A stretch of 14,178 nucleotides of DNA from positions 1-14,178 of the forward strand of contig CALCGO010000275.1 in NCBI GenBank assembly GCA_937901055.1, given 5' to 3'. Positions 1 to 7,344 of the stretch are shown here, one piece after another. The notes beneath the pieces were generated by a model, which worked only from the letters and a program-made list of their open reading frames with translations, ran no database searches and was not told the DNA's origin. The stretch's first letter is position 1, and each line of letters opens with the position of its first letter. This stretch comes from an uncultured Rhodobacterales bacterium. Lineage in GTDB: Bacteria > Pseudomonadota > Alphaproteobacteria > Rhodobacterales > Rhodobacteraceae. Position numbers and translations under genes: made by a program.

Positions 1-308
1 CAAAAAAGCGAGTGCGTTGGGTGCCTCTAAGCACTTGAAAAACCTTCGGTATTGGACCTGATGGTTGACATTACCAACGCTCAAAACTCCGGTAGAACAC
101 TACTTCTAGGACACAATTGTCATGTTTAGCGGCTTTCTTCAACCTGTATTTTCGTATTCACACATGGGCGTTTTTGGGGAGATTATATGACGTGGCCGTA
201 TGACTTACGGTGGCGATGCCGGTTGGGGTGAGCCGCAGTTAGTTAGGGCGGCAAGAAGCGGTTCGCGGCGAATGCAATCAAAATAATTCATACAAAGTAT
301 GGTTAGAA
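1..308. other. Intergenic region without a convincing gene
   Basis: No frame on either strand gives a protein I can recognise here. One open frame runs in from the left edge and stops with TGA at 59-61. Its 19 codons could be the tail of a gene outside the window, but nothing confirms this. Positions about 190-275 are clearly richer in G and C than the flanks and contain a 28-codon frame starting with ATG at 200 (MTYGGDAGWGEPQLVRAA...). That stretch looks more like coding DNA than its surroundings but has no good ribosome binding site, so a gene remnant is possible. A second short frame, ATG at 187, has GGGGAGA just upstream but only 14 codons. The rest is AT-rich spacer behind the convergent end of the LysR gene. 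Confidence 0.4.
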
Positions 309-1235
309 TCAAATTAGACTTGAGATTGAATTTCTGGTGGGAATTTCCTTGATCACTTCTGCGAGATGTTTAGCAGCGGCATTAGGGTGTTTTCGTTGAA
401 GTGCTATTTTAAAGTCATCAAAAAAGTTTACGTCTTGTTTATTAATTGGTCGAAGATCATCGGATAGAACCCTATTTCTTGCAAAGTGACTTGGTAGAAA
501 TCCGATATATTGTCCGGACAGTATCATCAGCATCGCACTTTCCATGTGAGAGGTAACTGATTGCCAATTAAAATCTATGCCACAAATAGGTTCATTCTCT
601 TCATAACTACGGCCAACAAACGGGTACTGAGAGAGCATCCGGGAGGTGATTAATTTATCGCTCGTATCAAATAAAGGGTGCCTGTTTCCGCAGTACAACT
701 GTTGGAGTTCTTGGAAAACCGGAAACGACATTATAGATTTTGGCAAAGATCGTGTTGGTGTCAAAATAATATGAAAACGTCCCGTTATAAGACCCTGTAA
801 TAACTCCTGTGGGGACGCAATATGCACATTTAGCGTGGCTTTAGGTGCAGACTTTGCAAATTTTCCAATGGCTTCATCTAACGGGAAATCCCTATTTGTA
901 TAAACTGCGTCAACGGCACCAAATTCAACTGTTCCGGTTATTTCACCTTTGGTGGCCCCAACAGCACTTCGAAAAGTTTCAATAGAACCAAATAGGTCCA
1001 GCATTGCAGAGTGCACCTGCTTGCCTTCTTCAGTGAGTCTGAATCCACCTCGCCCCCTATGACATAGCCTTACACCTAATCGGCTTTCGAGCGCGGACAT
1101 GTGGTTAGATATGGTTGCCGGGGTCAGACCTAGTGCTTCCTGTGACGCTGAAAACCCCCCATTACGCACAATACTTTGGAAAACCCGCAGCAGCCGCAGG
1201 TCGTTATCGTGCAGATTTCCAACGAGGTTTTTCAT
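309..1235 (-). CDS. LysR-type transcriptional regulator
   Basis: This 308-residue protein has the LysR family layout and usual length: an N-terminal winged helix-turn-helix at about residues 12-70 (NDLRLLRVFQSIV, then GLTPATISNHMSALESRLG), followed by a periplasmic-binding-protein-like effector domain at about 95-295. LysR proteins are cytoplasmic DNA-binding regulators that respond to a small ligand, usually a substrate or intermediate of the pathway they control. It is divergent from the ureohydrolase gene with about 92 bases between the start codons, so it probably controls the catabolic genes at 1328-10634 and its own transcription. The ATG at 1235 is the only good start. No Shine-Dalgarno sequence precedes it, and a TATAAT lies only six bases upstream on this strand, so the mRNA may be leaderless. 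Family assignment is firm; the effector is unknown. Confidence 0.92.
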   Translation of the reverse strand: MKNLVGNLHDNDLRLLRVFQSIVRNGGFSASQEALGLTPATISNHMSALESRLGVRLCHRGRGGFRLTEEGKQVHSAMLDLFGSIETFRSAVGATKGEITGTVEFGAVDAVYTNRDFPLDEAIGKFAKSAPKATLNVHIASPQELLQGLITGRFHIILTPTRSLPKSIMSFPVFQELQQLYCGNRHPLFDTSDKLITSRMLSQYPFVGRSYEENEPICGIDFNWQSVTSHMESAMLMILSGQYIGFLPSHFARNRVLSDDLRPINKQDVNFFDDFKIALQRKHPNAAAKHLAEVIKEIPTRNSISSLI

Positions 1236-1327
1236 ACTATAATTATATTCATAGTAAACATTTATACAATCATATTTTTAATACCAAATAATTGAATAGG
1301 TTTTCTCGAAACGGAATCGAGGGAACA
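1236..1327. promoter_or_regulatory. Divergent control region with LysR-type dyad
   Basis: This very AT-rich gap separates the divergent LysR and ureohydrolase genes. It contains an interrupted inverted repeat, TACTAT at 1235-1240 and ATAGTA at 1251-1256 with a 10-base spacer. The dyad touches the LysR start codon and covers a TATAAT on the minus strand (1247-1242). LysR regulators bind interrupted AT-rich dyads in such gaps, so this is a candidate autoregulatory operator. That role is inferred from position and symmetry only. On the plus side, GAGGGA at 1319-1324 is the ribosome binding site of the ureohydrolase. I could not pick a confident plus-strand -35/-10 pair. Confidence 0.5.
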
Positions 1328-2290
1328 ATGACTGATAACTCTTACGACAGCGGACGACTAAATCTACCATTTGTTGGAATATGTACTTTTGGTAAGTACC
1401 CATATGTAGCCGACTGGGATTCGATCGACGCGGATATCGCCGTGTTGGGCGCCCCGTATGATTTTGGCTGTCAATTTCGTAGTGGTGCGCGCATGGGGCC
1501 ACGTGCAATCCGCGAAGCATCTACGTTATTTTCTTTTGGGCATTCCGGTGCATACGACCATGAGGATGACGTTACATATTTGCCTGCAGAGACGACCAGA
1601 ATAGTCGATATTGGCGATGCAGATATAATTCACACCGATACAGAAAACAGCCATTCAAATATTGAACATGGTGTTCGTAAAATATTGGCCGCTGGTGCGA
1701 TCCCAGTTGTAATGGGCGGTGACCATTCCATTAACATACCATGTATCAATGCCTTTGATGATCAACAGCCAATTCACGTCGTGCAAATTGATGCACATCT
1801 GGATTTCGTCGACGAACGTCACGGCGTTCGCAATGGTCACGGGAATCCGATGCGACGTGCCGCAGAGAAAAGTTATGTAACTGGTCTTTCTCAAATAGGT
1901 ATCCGCAACGTGTCCTCGACTGCGCGCGACGGATATGTTGATGCACGCAGTATGGGATCAGACATTCAATCTGTACGTCAAGTTCGTAAGCTTGGCATCG
2001 AAGGGATGCTGGCGCGCATTCCAGAAGGAGTGCGGTACTATGTGACGATTGATATTGACGCCTTTGATCCGTCTATTGCACCCGGGACGGGCACGCCAAG
2101 CCATGGCGGTTTTGATTATTACGAAGTGTTGGAGCTTCTAGACGGATTGACCAAGCGCGGAAGCGTTGTCGGTGTGGATCTTGTTGAAGTAGCACCCGAT
2201 TATGACCATTCCGGATCTACCAGCACATTGGCCGCACAGGTTCTGATGAATTTGGTGGGGCGCATCCTCCACAATAAAGATTCTGCCTAA
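1328..2290 (+). CDS. Agmatinase-family ureohydrolase
   Basis: This is a 320-residue member of the arginase/agmatinase superfamily, binuclear manganese enzymes that release urea from guanidino compounds. All metal-binding motifs are present: GGDHS (His133), DAHLD (Asp155, His157, Asp159) and DIDAFDP (Asp242, Asp244). The GTGTPSHGG stretch after the last motif and the overall length fit the agmatinase/guanidinobutyrase branch rather than arginase. I chose the ATG at 1328 because GAGGGA sits four bases upstream of it; an in-frame TTG at 1292 would add 12 unconvincing residues. The stop overlaps the next gene as TAATG, so it is the first gene of a coupled operon. The substrate could be agmatine, guanidinobutyrate, guanidinopropionate or another amidino compound. 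The neighbours are not the usual polyamine genes, so I give no symbol. Confidence 0.9.
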   Translation: MTDNSYDSGRLNLPFVGICTFGKYPYVADWDSIDADIAVLGAPYDFGCQFRSGARMGPRAIREASTLFSFGHSGAYDHEDDVTYLPAETTRIVDIGDADIIHTDTENSHSNIEHGVRKILAAGAIPVVMGGDHSINIPCINAFDDQQPIHVVQIDAHLDFVDERHGVRNGHGNPMRRAAEKSYVTGLSQIGIRNVSSTARDGYVDARSMGSDIQSVRQVRKLGIEGMLARIPEGVRYYVTIDIDAFDPSIAPGTGTPSHGGFDYYEVLELLDGLTKRGSVVGVDLVEVAPDYDHSGSTSTLAAQVLMNLVGRILHNKDSA

Positions 2291-3066
2291 TGGGTAGTGT
2301 TAGCTACAACTTTACTGGGAAAACAGTTCTGGTAACCGGTGCTAGCCGCGGAATTGGTTATGCTATTGCCGAAGCGTTTTTGCTTGCCGGTGCCAAAACT
2401 TATATTTTGGCAAGCGGTAGCGGAGTTAAGGAAGCTGCGTCAAATTTAGGCAAACTAGGCAATGTCGTGGGTCTGCAATGTGACATCACTGACAGCGCAT
2501 CTGTTGCTGTAGCTATGAGCGAAATTGATCAGATCGATGTCTTGATCAATAACGCCGGACTTGAGCGGATTACACCACTGGATGATCCGAACGACGATGT
2601 TGAAGAAACTTTCCGTCGAATTGTTGACATCAACGTTGTTGGAACATTCTTAGTTACCCGCCATGCTGTCAAGAAAATGTCGGCTGGTGGCCGGATCGTT
2701 GTAACCGGTTCGATATGGAGCCGAACCGCAGTTGCAGAGTTTTCAGCTTATTGCGCAAGCAAACATGCGAACCTTGGATTTATGCGTTCCATTGCGCATG
2801 AACTGGGGGCGAAGGGCATTAATGTCAACGCGGTTTGCCCTGGCTGGGTTAAAACCGAAGCTTCGATGCTTTCGCTCAAGAATATGTCACTAAACACCGG
2901 ACGCAGCGAGCCGGACCTACTGGAAGAAATCACAGGTGCGCAGGTGTTGAACGGGTTGCTGGAACCTGAGGATATGACATCCTTATATCTGTTTCTTGCC
3001 TCGGATGGCGCAAAGGACATTACCGGACAGGCCTACATGCTTGATCGTGGCGAGGTGATGGGATGA
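2290..3066 (+). CDS. SDR family oxidoreductase (first of two)
   Basis: A 258-residue classical short-chain dehydrogenase/reductase, which would oxidise an alcohol or reduce a carbonyl using NAD(P) in the cytoplasm. Visible motifs are the glycine-rich TGASRGIG at 16-23, NNAG at 87-90, and a catalytic set of Ser141, Tyr154 and Lys158 (YCASK). The second Rossmann strand ends in Ala-Ser rather than an Asp or Arg, so cofactor preference is unclear. Its ATG shares one base with the ureohydrolase stop and there is no strong ribosome binding site, implying translational coupling. It overlaps the next SDR gene by four bases (ATGA). The C-terminal half has an insertion around residues 195-215, between the PG motif and the final helices, where substrate-binding loops sit in this family. 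The substrate is unknown. Confidence 0.9.
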   Translation: MGSVSYNFTGKTVLVTGASRGIGYAIAEAFLLAGAKTYILASGSGVKEAASNLGKLGNVVGLQCDITDSASVAVAMSEIDQIDVLINNAGLERITPLDDPNDDVEETFRRIVDINVVGTFLVTRHAVKKMSAGGRIVVTGSIWSRTAVAEFSAYCASKHANLGFMRSIAHELGAKGINVNAVCPGWVKTEASMLSLKNMSLNTGRSEPDLLEEITGAQVLNGLLEPEDMTSLYLFLASDGAKDITGQAYMLDRGEVMG

Positions 3067-3800
3067 GCCAGTTACAGGTCCAAAATGTACTGGTTACAGG
3101 TGCAAACCAAGGTATTGGGGCGGCAACAGCAAAGGTTCTTTCCGCGCAGGGAATGCGGGTTGCATGTGCCGATATTATAAATCCTGATGCAACGGTATCT
3201 TCGCTTGCCGAACACAAACACGGCCATATGTCGATCGCTTGCGATGTTTCGGATGAGACTTCAGTAAACGCACTCTTCTCGCTCTTAGATAACCGTTTAG
3301 GTCCATTGGATGCTCTCGTTCATTGTGCCGGAGTTATTGACGAACGTCCGCTATTAAAAACAACTGCCGACGATTTCGACCGTGTAGTTAACATCAATTT
3401 ACGTGGCAGTTTTCTTGTTGGTCGTGAGGCAATTCGCAGGATGGAAGGCCGCGAGGGAAGGGTTGTTCTAACATCTTCTGATCTCGGTGTTTCAGGGCGC
3501 GAAACCTTTTCGCCTTATGTGGCGTCAAAACACGGTGTCATGGGGCTTATGCGGTCATGGTCCAAAGAGTTTGCACCACATATATTGGTAAACGCACTGT
3601 GCCCGGGGCCGATTGATACTGAAATGTTGGGCGCACATAATATGACACCAGAATGGCGCGCGCGTGAGCTGGACATTCCTCTTGCCAGATTTGGTCATCC
3701 GGACGAAATCGCGCAAATGGCAGCGTTCCTGATTGGCCCAAATGCAGGATTTATCACTGGCCAAGGTATTGGTGTAAACGGCGGGAGCGTCATGCCATGA
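3063..3800 (+). CDS. SDR family oxidoreductase (second of two)
   Basis: A 245-residue classical short-chain dehydrogenase/reductase, clearly different in sequence from the one just upstream. Motifs are TGANQGIG at 12-19, Asp37 at the end of the second strand (which in this family favours NAD over NADP), HCAG at 87-90 in place of the common NNAG, and catalytic Ser139, Tyr152 and Lys156 (YVASK). The C-terminal part (PLARFGHPDEIAQMAAFL, then ITGQGIGVNGG) is typical of FabG-like and sugar or polyol dehydrogenases. It overlaps both neighbours by four bases (ATGA at each end), so it is translated as part of a coupled set. Two adjacent SDRs may carry out successive steps or act on different stereoisomers; that is inference. 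The substrate is not identifiable. Confidence 0.9.
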   Translation: MSQLQVQNVLVTGANQGIGAATAKVLSAQGMRVACADIINPDATVSSLAEHKHGHMSIACDVSDETSVNALFSLLDNRLGPLDALVHCAGVIDERPLLKTTADDFDRVVNINLRGSFLVGREAIRRMEGREGRVVLTSSDLGVSGRETFSPYVASKHGVMGLMRSWSKEFAPHILVNALCPGPIDTEMLGAHNMTPEWRARELDIPLARFGHPDEIAQMAAFLIGPNAGFITGQGIGVNGGSVMP

Positions 3801-4687
3801 TTGCCAACCCTATTCCGTGGCCCAATGGTGCGAAATGCGCAGCCTGCATCACCTTCGATATGGATGCGGACAGTTTAATTCACATTGCGCATCCGAAAGA
3901 TGCACACAGCCGTGTTTCCGCATTATCAATGCTTAAATATGGGCCAGAGGTGGCCATCCCGCGAATTGTGAATACTTATAAGGAACTCGGCATCCGCCAG
4001 ACCTTTTTCATCCCTGCATGGTGCATTGAAACCTATCCTGATGCGATCGAAACCCTTCTGAAGGGTGGCCATGAAATTGCACAGCACGGGTATCTACATG
4101 AGCATCCCAGCGAATTAAATGATGAAGACGAGTTATATTGGTTCGAACGTAGCGCAGACGTGATCAAGCGTTTGACCGGAACATTCCCTCGCGGATTTCG
4201 CGCTCCACTTTACAACTTTTCACATCGCACGGGAGATCTGCTGTCGAAAGCAGGTTTTCTTTATGACGCTTCATTGATGGGTGATGATCAGCCTTATTTG
4301 TTAGAAACGAACCACGGTAAACTGGTTGAGCTGCCATCGCATTGGGGTTTGGATGACTGGCCTCAATTCGTTCAATCAATGGATCTGGATTACATGATGC
4401 CGATCCGTTCGCCAAGTAACGGCTGGCAGGCATTTAGCGAAGAGTTTGAAGCAGCCTATCTGTATGGCGGCCTTTGGGTTCCCGTTGTTCACCCGTTTGC
4501 AACAGGCCGGCTGGCGCGTTGGCATGTGGTGAACAAATTTTTGCAGGAAATTGTTGGGCGTGGCGATGTTTGGTTCGCACCTATGGAGGACATAGCAAAA
4601 CACGTGAACCACTGTGTTGAGACAAACCTATGGGAGCCGCGTATCGACCAAATACCATACTACGATGGCCCAATAACGGGCAGATAA
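3797..4687 (+). CDS. Polysaccharide deacetylase (NodB/PuuE-like) family hydrolase
   Basis: A 296-residue NodB-fold, metal-dependent amide hydrolase. Visible motifs are TFDMD at 19-23 (catalytic and metal Asp21/Asp23), HGYLH at 97-101 (metal His97/His101), RAPLYN at 135-140, the HWGLDDW segment at 182-188, and His232 in VVHPF. There is no signal peptide or membrane segment, so it should act in the cytoplasm on a small molecule rather than on cell wall polymer. The HGYxHE form is shared with the PuuE-like subgroup, which includes allantoinase PuuE and other small-substrate amidohydrolases. It overlaps the upstream SDR by four bases and ends 29 bases before the ABC binding protein gene. A role in hydrolysing an amide, cyclic imide or formyl group of the imported compound is inferred from this context. 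Fold is certain, reaction is not. Confidence 0.85.
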   Translation: MIANPIPWPNGAKCAACITFDMDADSLIHIAHPKDAHSRVSALSMLKYGPEVAIPRIVNTYKELGIRQTFFIPAWCIETYPDAIETLLKGGHEIAQHGYLHEHPSELNDEDELYWFERSADVIKRLTGTFPRGFRAPLYNFSHRTGDLLSKAGFLYDASLMGDDQPYLLETNHGKLVELPSHWGLDDWPQFVQSMDLDYMMPIRSPSNGWQAFSEEFEAAYLYGGLWVPVVHPFATGRLARWHVVNKFLQEIVGRGDVWFAPMEDIAKHVNHCVETNLWEPRIDQIPYYDGPITGR

Positions 4688-4716
4688 TAACAAACTGAAA
4701 CCAAAGGGAGAATACA

Positions 4717-5691
4717 ATGAATAATTCACTTAAGGCCACCTTGATGGCATCTACGTTTACAGCACTATTAGCCGGTGGGGCCAACGCAGACGCACTTAAA
4801 CTCGCGCACTCTACATGGGTTGGCTACGGCCCATTCTATATTGCACAGGAAAAGGGGTTTTTCACCGAGGAAGGTGTGGAAATCGAACTTTCTGTTATGG
4901 AGAATACACCTATTAAAATGGGTGCGCTAATGGCAGGGCGTGTGGATCTGGTTGCTTCTACTGCTGACGAATTTCCCACGTATATGCGTGATGGAAAGCC
5001 ACTAAACTATATTCTTGCCGTTGATAATTCCAATGGTGGCGATGGTGTAGTTTCGAACGTAAGTATCGAAACCGTGGCTGATCTCAAGGGTCGTACTGTG
5101 GCATTTGAAGAAGGCTCGGTTTCGCAGTTCTTTATCAATGCACTATTACGCCGTGCAGGATTGACGCAAGACGATATCAAAATGGTTAACATGACTGCCA
5201 CTGATGCTGGCGTTGCCTTTGCTGCAAACCGCGTTGATGCAGCGGTGACATGGGAACCTCATCTAAGTCAGGGTGCATCGAAGGATCACGGCAAAATACT
5301 GGTAAGCAGTTCTGAAACACCCGGATTGATTGTGGATGTTGTTGCAGTACTCGAAAGCACCGCAAAAGAACACGAAGCCGAGCTCAAAGCATTCGTCCGT
5401 GCCTGGGACCGCGCACTGGACTTCATAGACAGCAATCCGGACGAAGCTTACACAATTATGGCCAACGGCGTTGGTGGCTGGTTGGAAGATCCAAATGAAT
5501 TTAGGGCGGCCGCAACTGGTATCGAATATCTCGACACTGCAAGGAATATCGAGATGTTTGGCACACCGGAAGTTCCTGGAGTTTTGGCGGAAACCGTATC
5601 GAACGCGATCGATATCTGGAGTGATCTGGATCGAATTAAAGTTGATGGCCTAAAAGCTAGCGATTTGATCGACACGTCGTTCCTAAATTAA
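4717..5691 (+). CDS. ABC transporter substrate-binding protein (NMT1/SsuA-like)
   Basis: A 324-residue periplasmic binding protein of the NMT1/THI5, SsuA and TauA type. Residues 1-24 form a Sec signal peptide ending in ANA before DALKLAHS. The mature start (LAHSTWVGYGPFYIAQEKGF) and the segments around WEPHLSQG and LKGRTVAFEEGS are typical of this family, which binds sulfonates, taurine, nitrate, pyrimidine precursors and other small nitrogen or sulfur compounds. The ATG at 4717 is preceded by AAGGGAG with a six-base gap, a strong ribosome binding site. It is followed closely by the permease and ATPase genes, giving a full importer, and its position between catabolic enzymes implies that it imports the pathway substrate. 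The ligand cannot be read from the sequence. Confidence 0.9.
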   Translation: MNNSLKATLMASTFTALLAGGANADALKLAHSTWVGYGPFYIAQEKGFFTEEGVEIELSVMENTPIKMGALMAGRVDLVASTADEFPTYMRDGKPLNYILAVDNSNGGDGVVSNVSIETVADLKGRTVAFEEGSVSQFFINALLRRAGLTQDDIKMVNMTATDAGVAFAANRVDAAVTWEPHLSQGASKDHGKILVSSSETPGLIVDVVAVLESTAKEHEAELKAFVRAWDRALDFIDSNPDEAYTIMANGVGGWLEDPNEFRAAATGIEYLDTARNIEMFGTPEVPGVLAETVSNAIDIWSDLDRIKVDGLKASDLIDTSFLN

Positions 5692-5715
5692 TCCCACTGA
5701 AGAGAAGGACGCATC

Positions 5716-6525
5716 ATGGCAACGTTAAGTACTCTTGACCGCTATTTCACACCGAAACGTATCATACCTCGTAAGGTTGAATTGGGTGCCGGTATAACTA
5801 TTTCGGGATCGATTTTAGCGTGCTGGGCACTTGTTACGTATTCTGGTTTCGTCAGTCCAGATTTTCTTCCGTCTCCGACCGATGTTTGGCAGTCGTTTAC
5901 CAAAAAGCTTGGTAACGGCAGCCTTACAAAACATATCGGCGTATCGTTGACGGAAATCTACTTGGGTTTCTTTCTCTCATCGCTGATCGCAGTGCCCATC
6001 GGGATAATGATGGGTGGATTTAAAATTGTTAATGCAGCGCTAGAACCCGTTATCAATTTCATGCGCTATCTGCCGGTAACGTCGATGATACCGCTGCTAA
6101 TCTTATGGATAGGCATTGGTCTAGAACAAAAAGTCGCCGTTATCTTTTTGGGAACATTTTTCCAACAAATAGTCATGGTGTCGGATGTTGCCAGAGGCGT
6201 GCATGCAGACCTGTTCAACGTCTCATATACGTTGGGTGCAACGCGAGGTCAGATAGTCAGACGTGTTCTTTTACCGGCTACTTTGTCAGGCGTCCTCGAT
6301 ACGCTTCGGGTCACAATGGGCTGGGCTTGGACTTTTCTGGTCGTTGCCGAGCTGGTCGCCGCAGATTCTGGTCTGGGCTACATGATCCTCCAATCAATGC
6401 GCGGTTTGGATCCAGCAGGAATCTTCGTCGGCATCTTCGTAATCGGGTTTCTGGGTTTGATTACAGATCAAATTTTTAAATGGATAAAACGCATTGTTTT
6501 ACCTTGGGAATACGTAGGAAAGTAA
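5716..6525 (+). CDS. ABC transporter permease (SsuC/TauC-like)
   Basis: A 269-residue inner-membrane permease of the binding-protein-dependent transport family. Hydrophobic segments are at about residues 27-45, 82-100, 116-134, 139-155, 201-217 and 235-252, giving the six expected helices. The cytoplasmic EAA loop that contacts the ATPase is visible at 172-187 (TLGATRGQIVRRVLLP). The first segment is followed by a short periplasmic stretch with PDFLPSPTDVW, a hallmark of SsuC/TauC-type permeases. AGAAGGA precedes the ATG at a normal distance. The gene begins 24 bases after the binding protein stop and ends 11 bases before the ATPase start, so the three are one transport cassette. The permease would function as a homodimer, as no second permease gene is present. 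Confidence 0.93.
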   Translation: MATLSTLDRYFTPKRIIPRKVELGAGITISGSILACWALVTYSGFVSPDFLPSPTDVWQSFTKKLGNGSLTKHIGVSLTEIYLGFFLSSLIAVPIGIMMGGFKIVNAALEPVINFMRYLPVTSMIPLLILWIGIGLEQKVAVIFLGTFFQQIVMVSDVARGVHADLFNVSYTLGATRGQIVRRVLLPATLSGVLDTLRVTMGWAWTFLVVAELVAADSGLGYMILQSMRGLDPAGIFVGIFVIGFLGLITDQIFKWIKRIVLPWEYVGK

Positions 6526-6536
6526 GGGGAAATTCA

Positions 6537-7319
6537 ATGGCTGAAGTACAACTTCATAATGTAGCGGTCCGATTTGGATCAAACGTAGCAACACAAATTA
6601 CCGCGCTGGATGGTCTTGATCTGGTTATTCCGGAAGGGCAATTCGCGGTTATCGTAGGCCCGTCTGGGTGTGGAAAATCCAGTTGTCTTGATCTGGTGGC
6701 AGGTTTGAATGCCGCCACCGAAGGCAAGTCCACAATCGACGGAGTCACAATCGAAAAGCCGGGTCCTGAACGTGGAATGGTTCCACAGAACTACTCTCTG
6801 TTTCCTTGGCTGACAGTTCAAAAGAATGTGGAGTTTGGACTGGATTTGGCCAAAGTGTCCAAATCTGAGCGCGAAAAGCGCGCGAGCCACTATGTAGAAG
6901 CAGTTGGCCTTTCTGCATTTAAGAATTCATATCCATCACAACTATCTGGCGGAATGAAACAACGGGTGGCTATCGCGCGTGCATTAGCTGTTGATCCTGA
7001 AGTTCTGCTAATGGATGAACCTTTTGGTGCACTCGACAGTCAAACGCGCGCTGTTATGCAAGAGCTCCTGCTGAAGATTTGGCAAGAAGAGCGCAAGACT
7101 GTGCTGTTTATAACCCACGATATAGATGAAGCCCTGTTCTTGGGCGATGTGGTTTATGTGATGTCGGCCCGACCAGGTCGGATCATGGACACGATACCGG
7201 TAAAGATTGATCGGCCACGCGACTATTCCGTAACAACAAGCCCTGAGTTCGTTGAACTTAAAAAGCGTATCATGTCCAGCCTCCATGACGAGGTGGACAA
7301 AGCGCTTGCAATGAATTGA
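6537..7319 (+). CDS. ABC transporter ATP-binding protein (SsuB/TauB-like)
   Basis: A 260-residue ATPase that powers the adjacent importer. It has Walker A GPSGCGKS at 41-48, the Q-loop glutamine at 84 (MVPQNYSLFPW), signature LSGGMKQ at 136-142, Walker B LLMDEP at 157-162 with catalytic Glu161, the D-loop GALD, and the switch His194 in ITHD. The YVMSARPGRI segment near the C-terminus is characteristic of the nitrate/sulfonate/taurine subfamily. I start it at ATG 6537 because AGGGGA lies six bases upstream; the open frame extends 19 codons further back, but only by running into the permease gene. It lies 11 bases after the permease stop. Walker A is followed by Ser-Cys instead of the common Thr-Leu, a mild variation that keeps a hydroxyl for magnesium. 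Confidence 0.94.
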   Translation: MAEVQLHNVAVRFGSNVATQITALDGLDLVIPEGQFAVIVGPSGCGKSSCLDLVAGLNAATEGKSTIDGVTIEKPGPERGMVPQNYSLFPWLTVQKNVEFGLDLAKVSKSEREKRASHYVEAVGLSAFKNSYPSQLSGGMKQRVAIARALAVDPEVLLMDEPFGALDSQTRAVMQELLLKIWQEERKTVLFITHDIDEALFLGDVVYVMSARPGRIMDTIPVKIDRPRDYSVTTSPEFVELKKRIMSSLHDEVDKALAMN

Positions 7320-7344
7320 CTGCCATAAGATTGGATATGAAACA

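Noticed and set aside
289..301. CATACAAAGTATG hairpin just past the LysR gene, as a terminator
   Set aside because: The stem is only five AT-rich base pairs with a three-base loop and a poor T-tract on the minus strand, which is too weak to call.
1292..1327. TTG start 12 codons upstream for the ureohydrolase
   Set aside because: The added residues do not resemble the family and no ribosome binding site precedes it, whereas ATG 1328 has GAGGGA close upstream.
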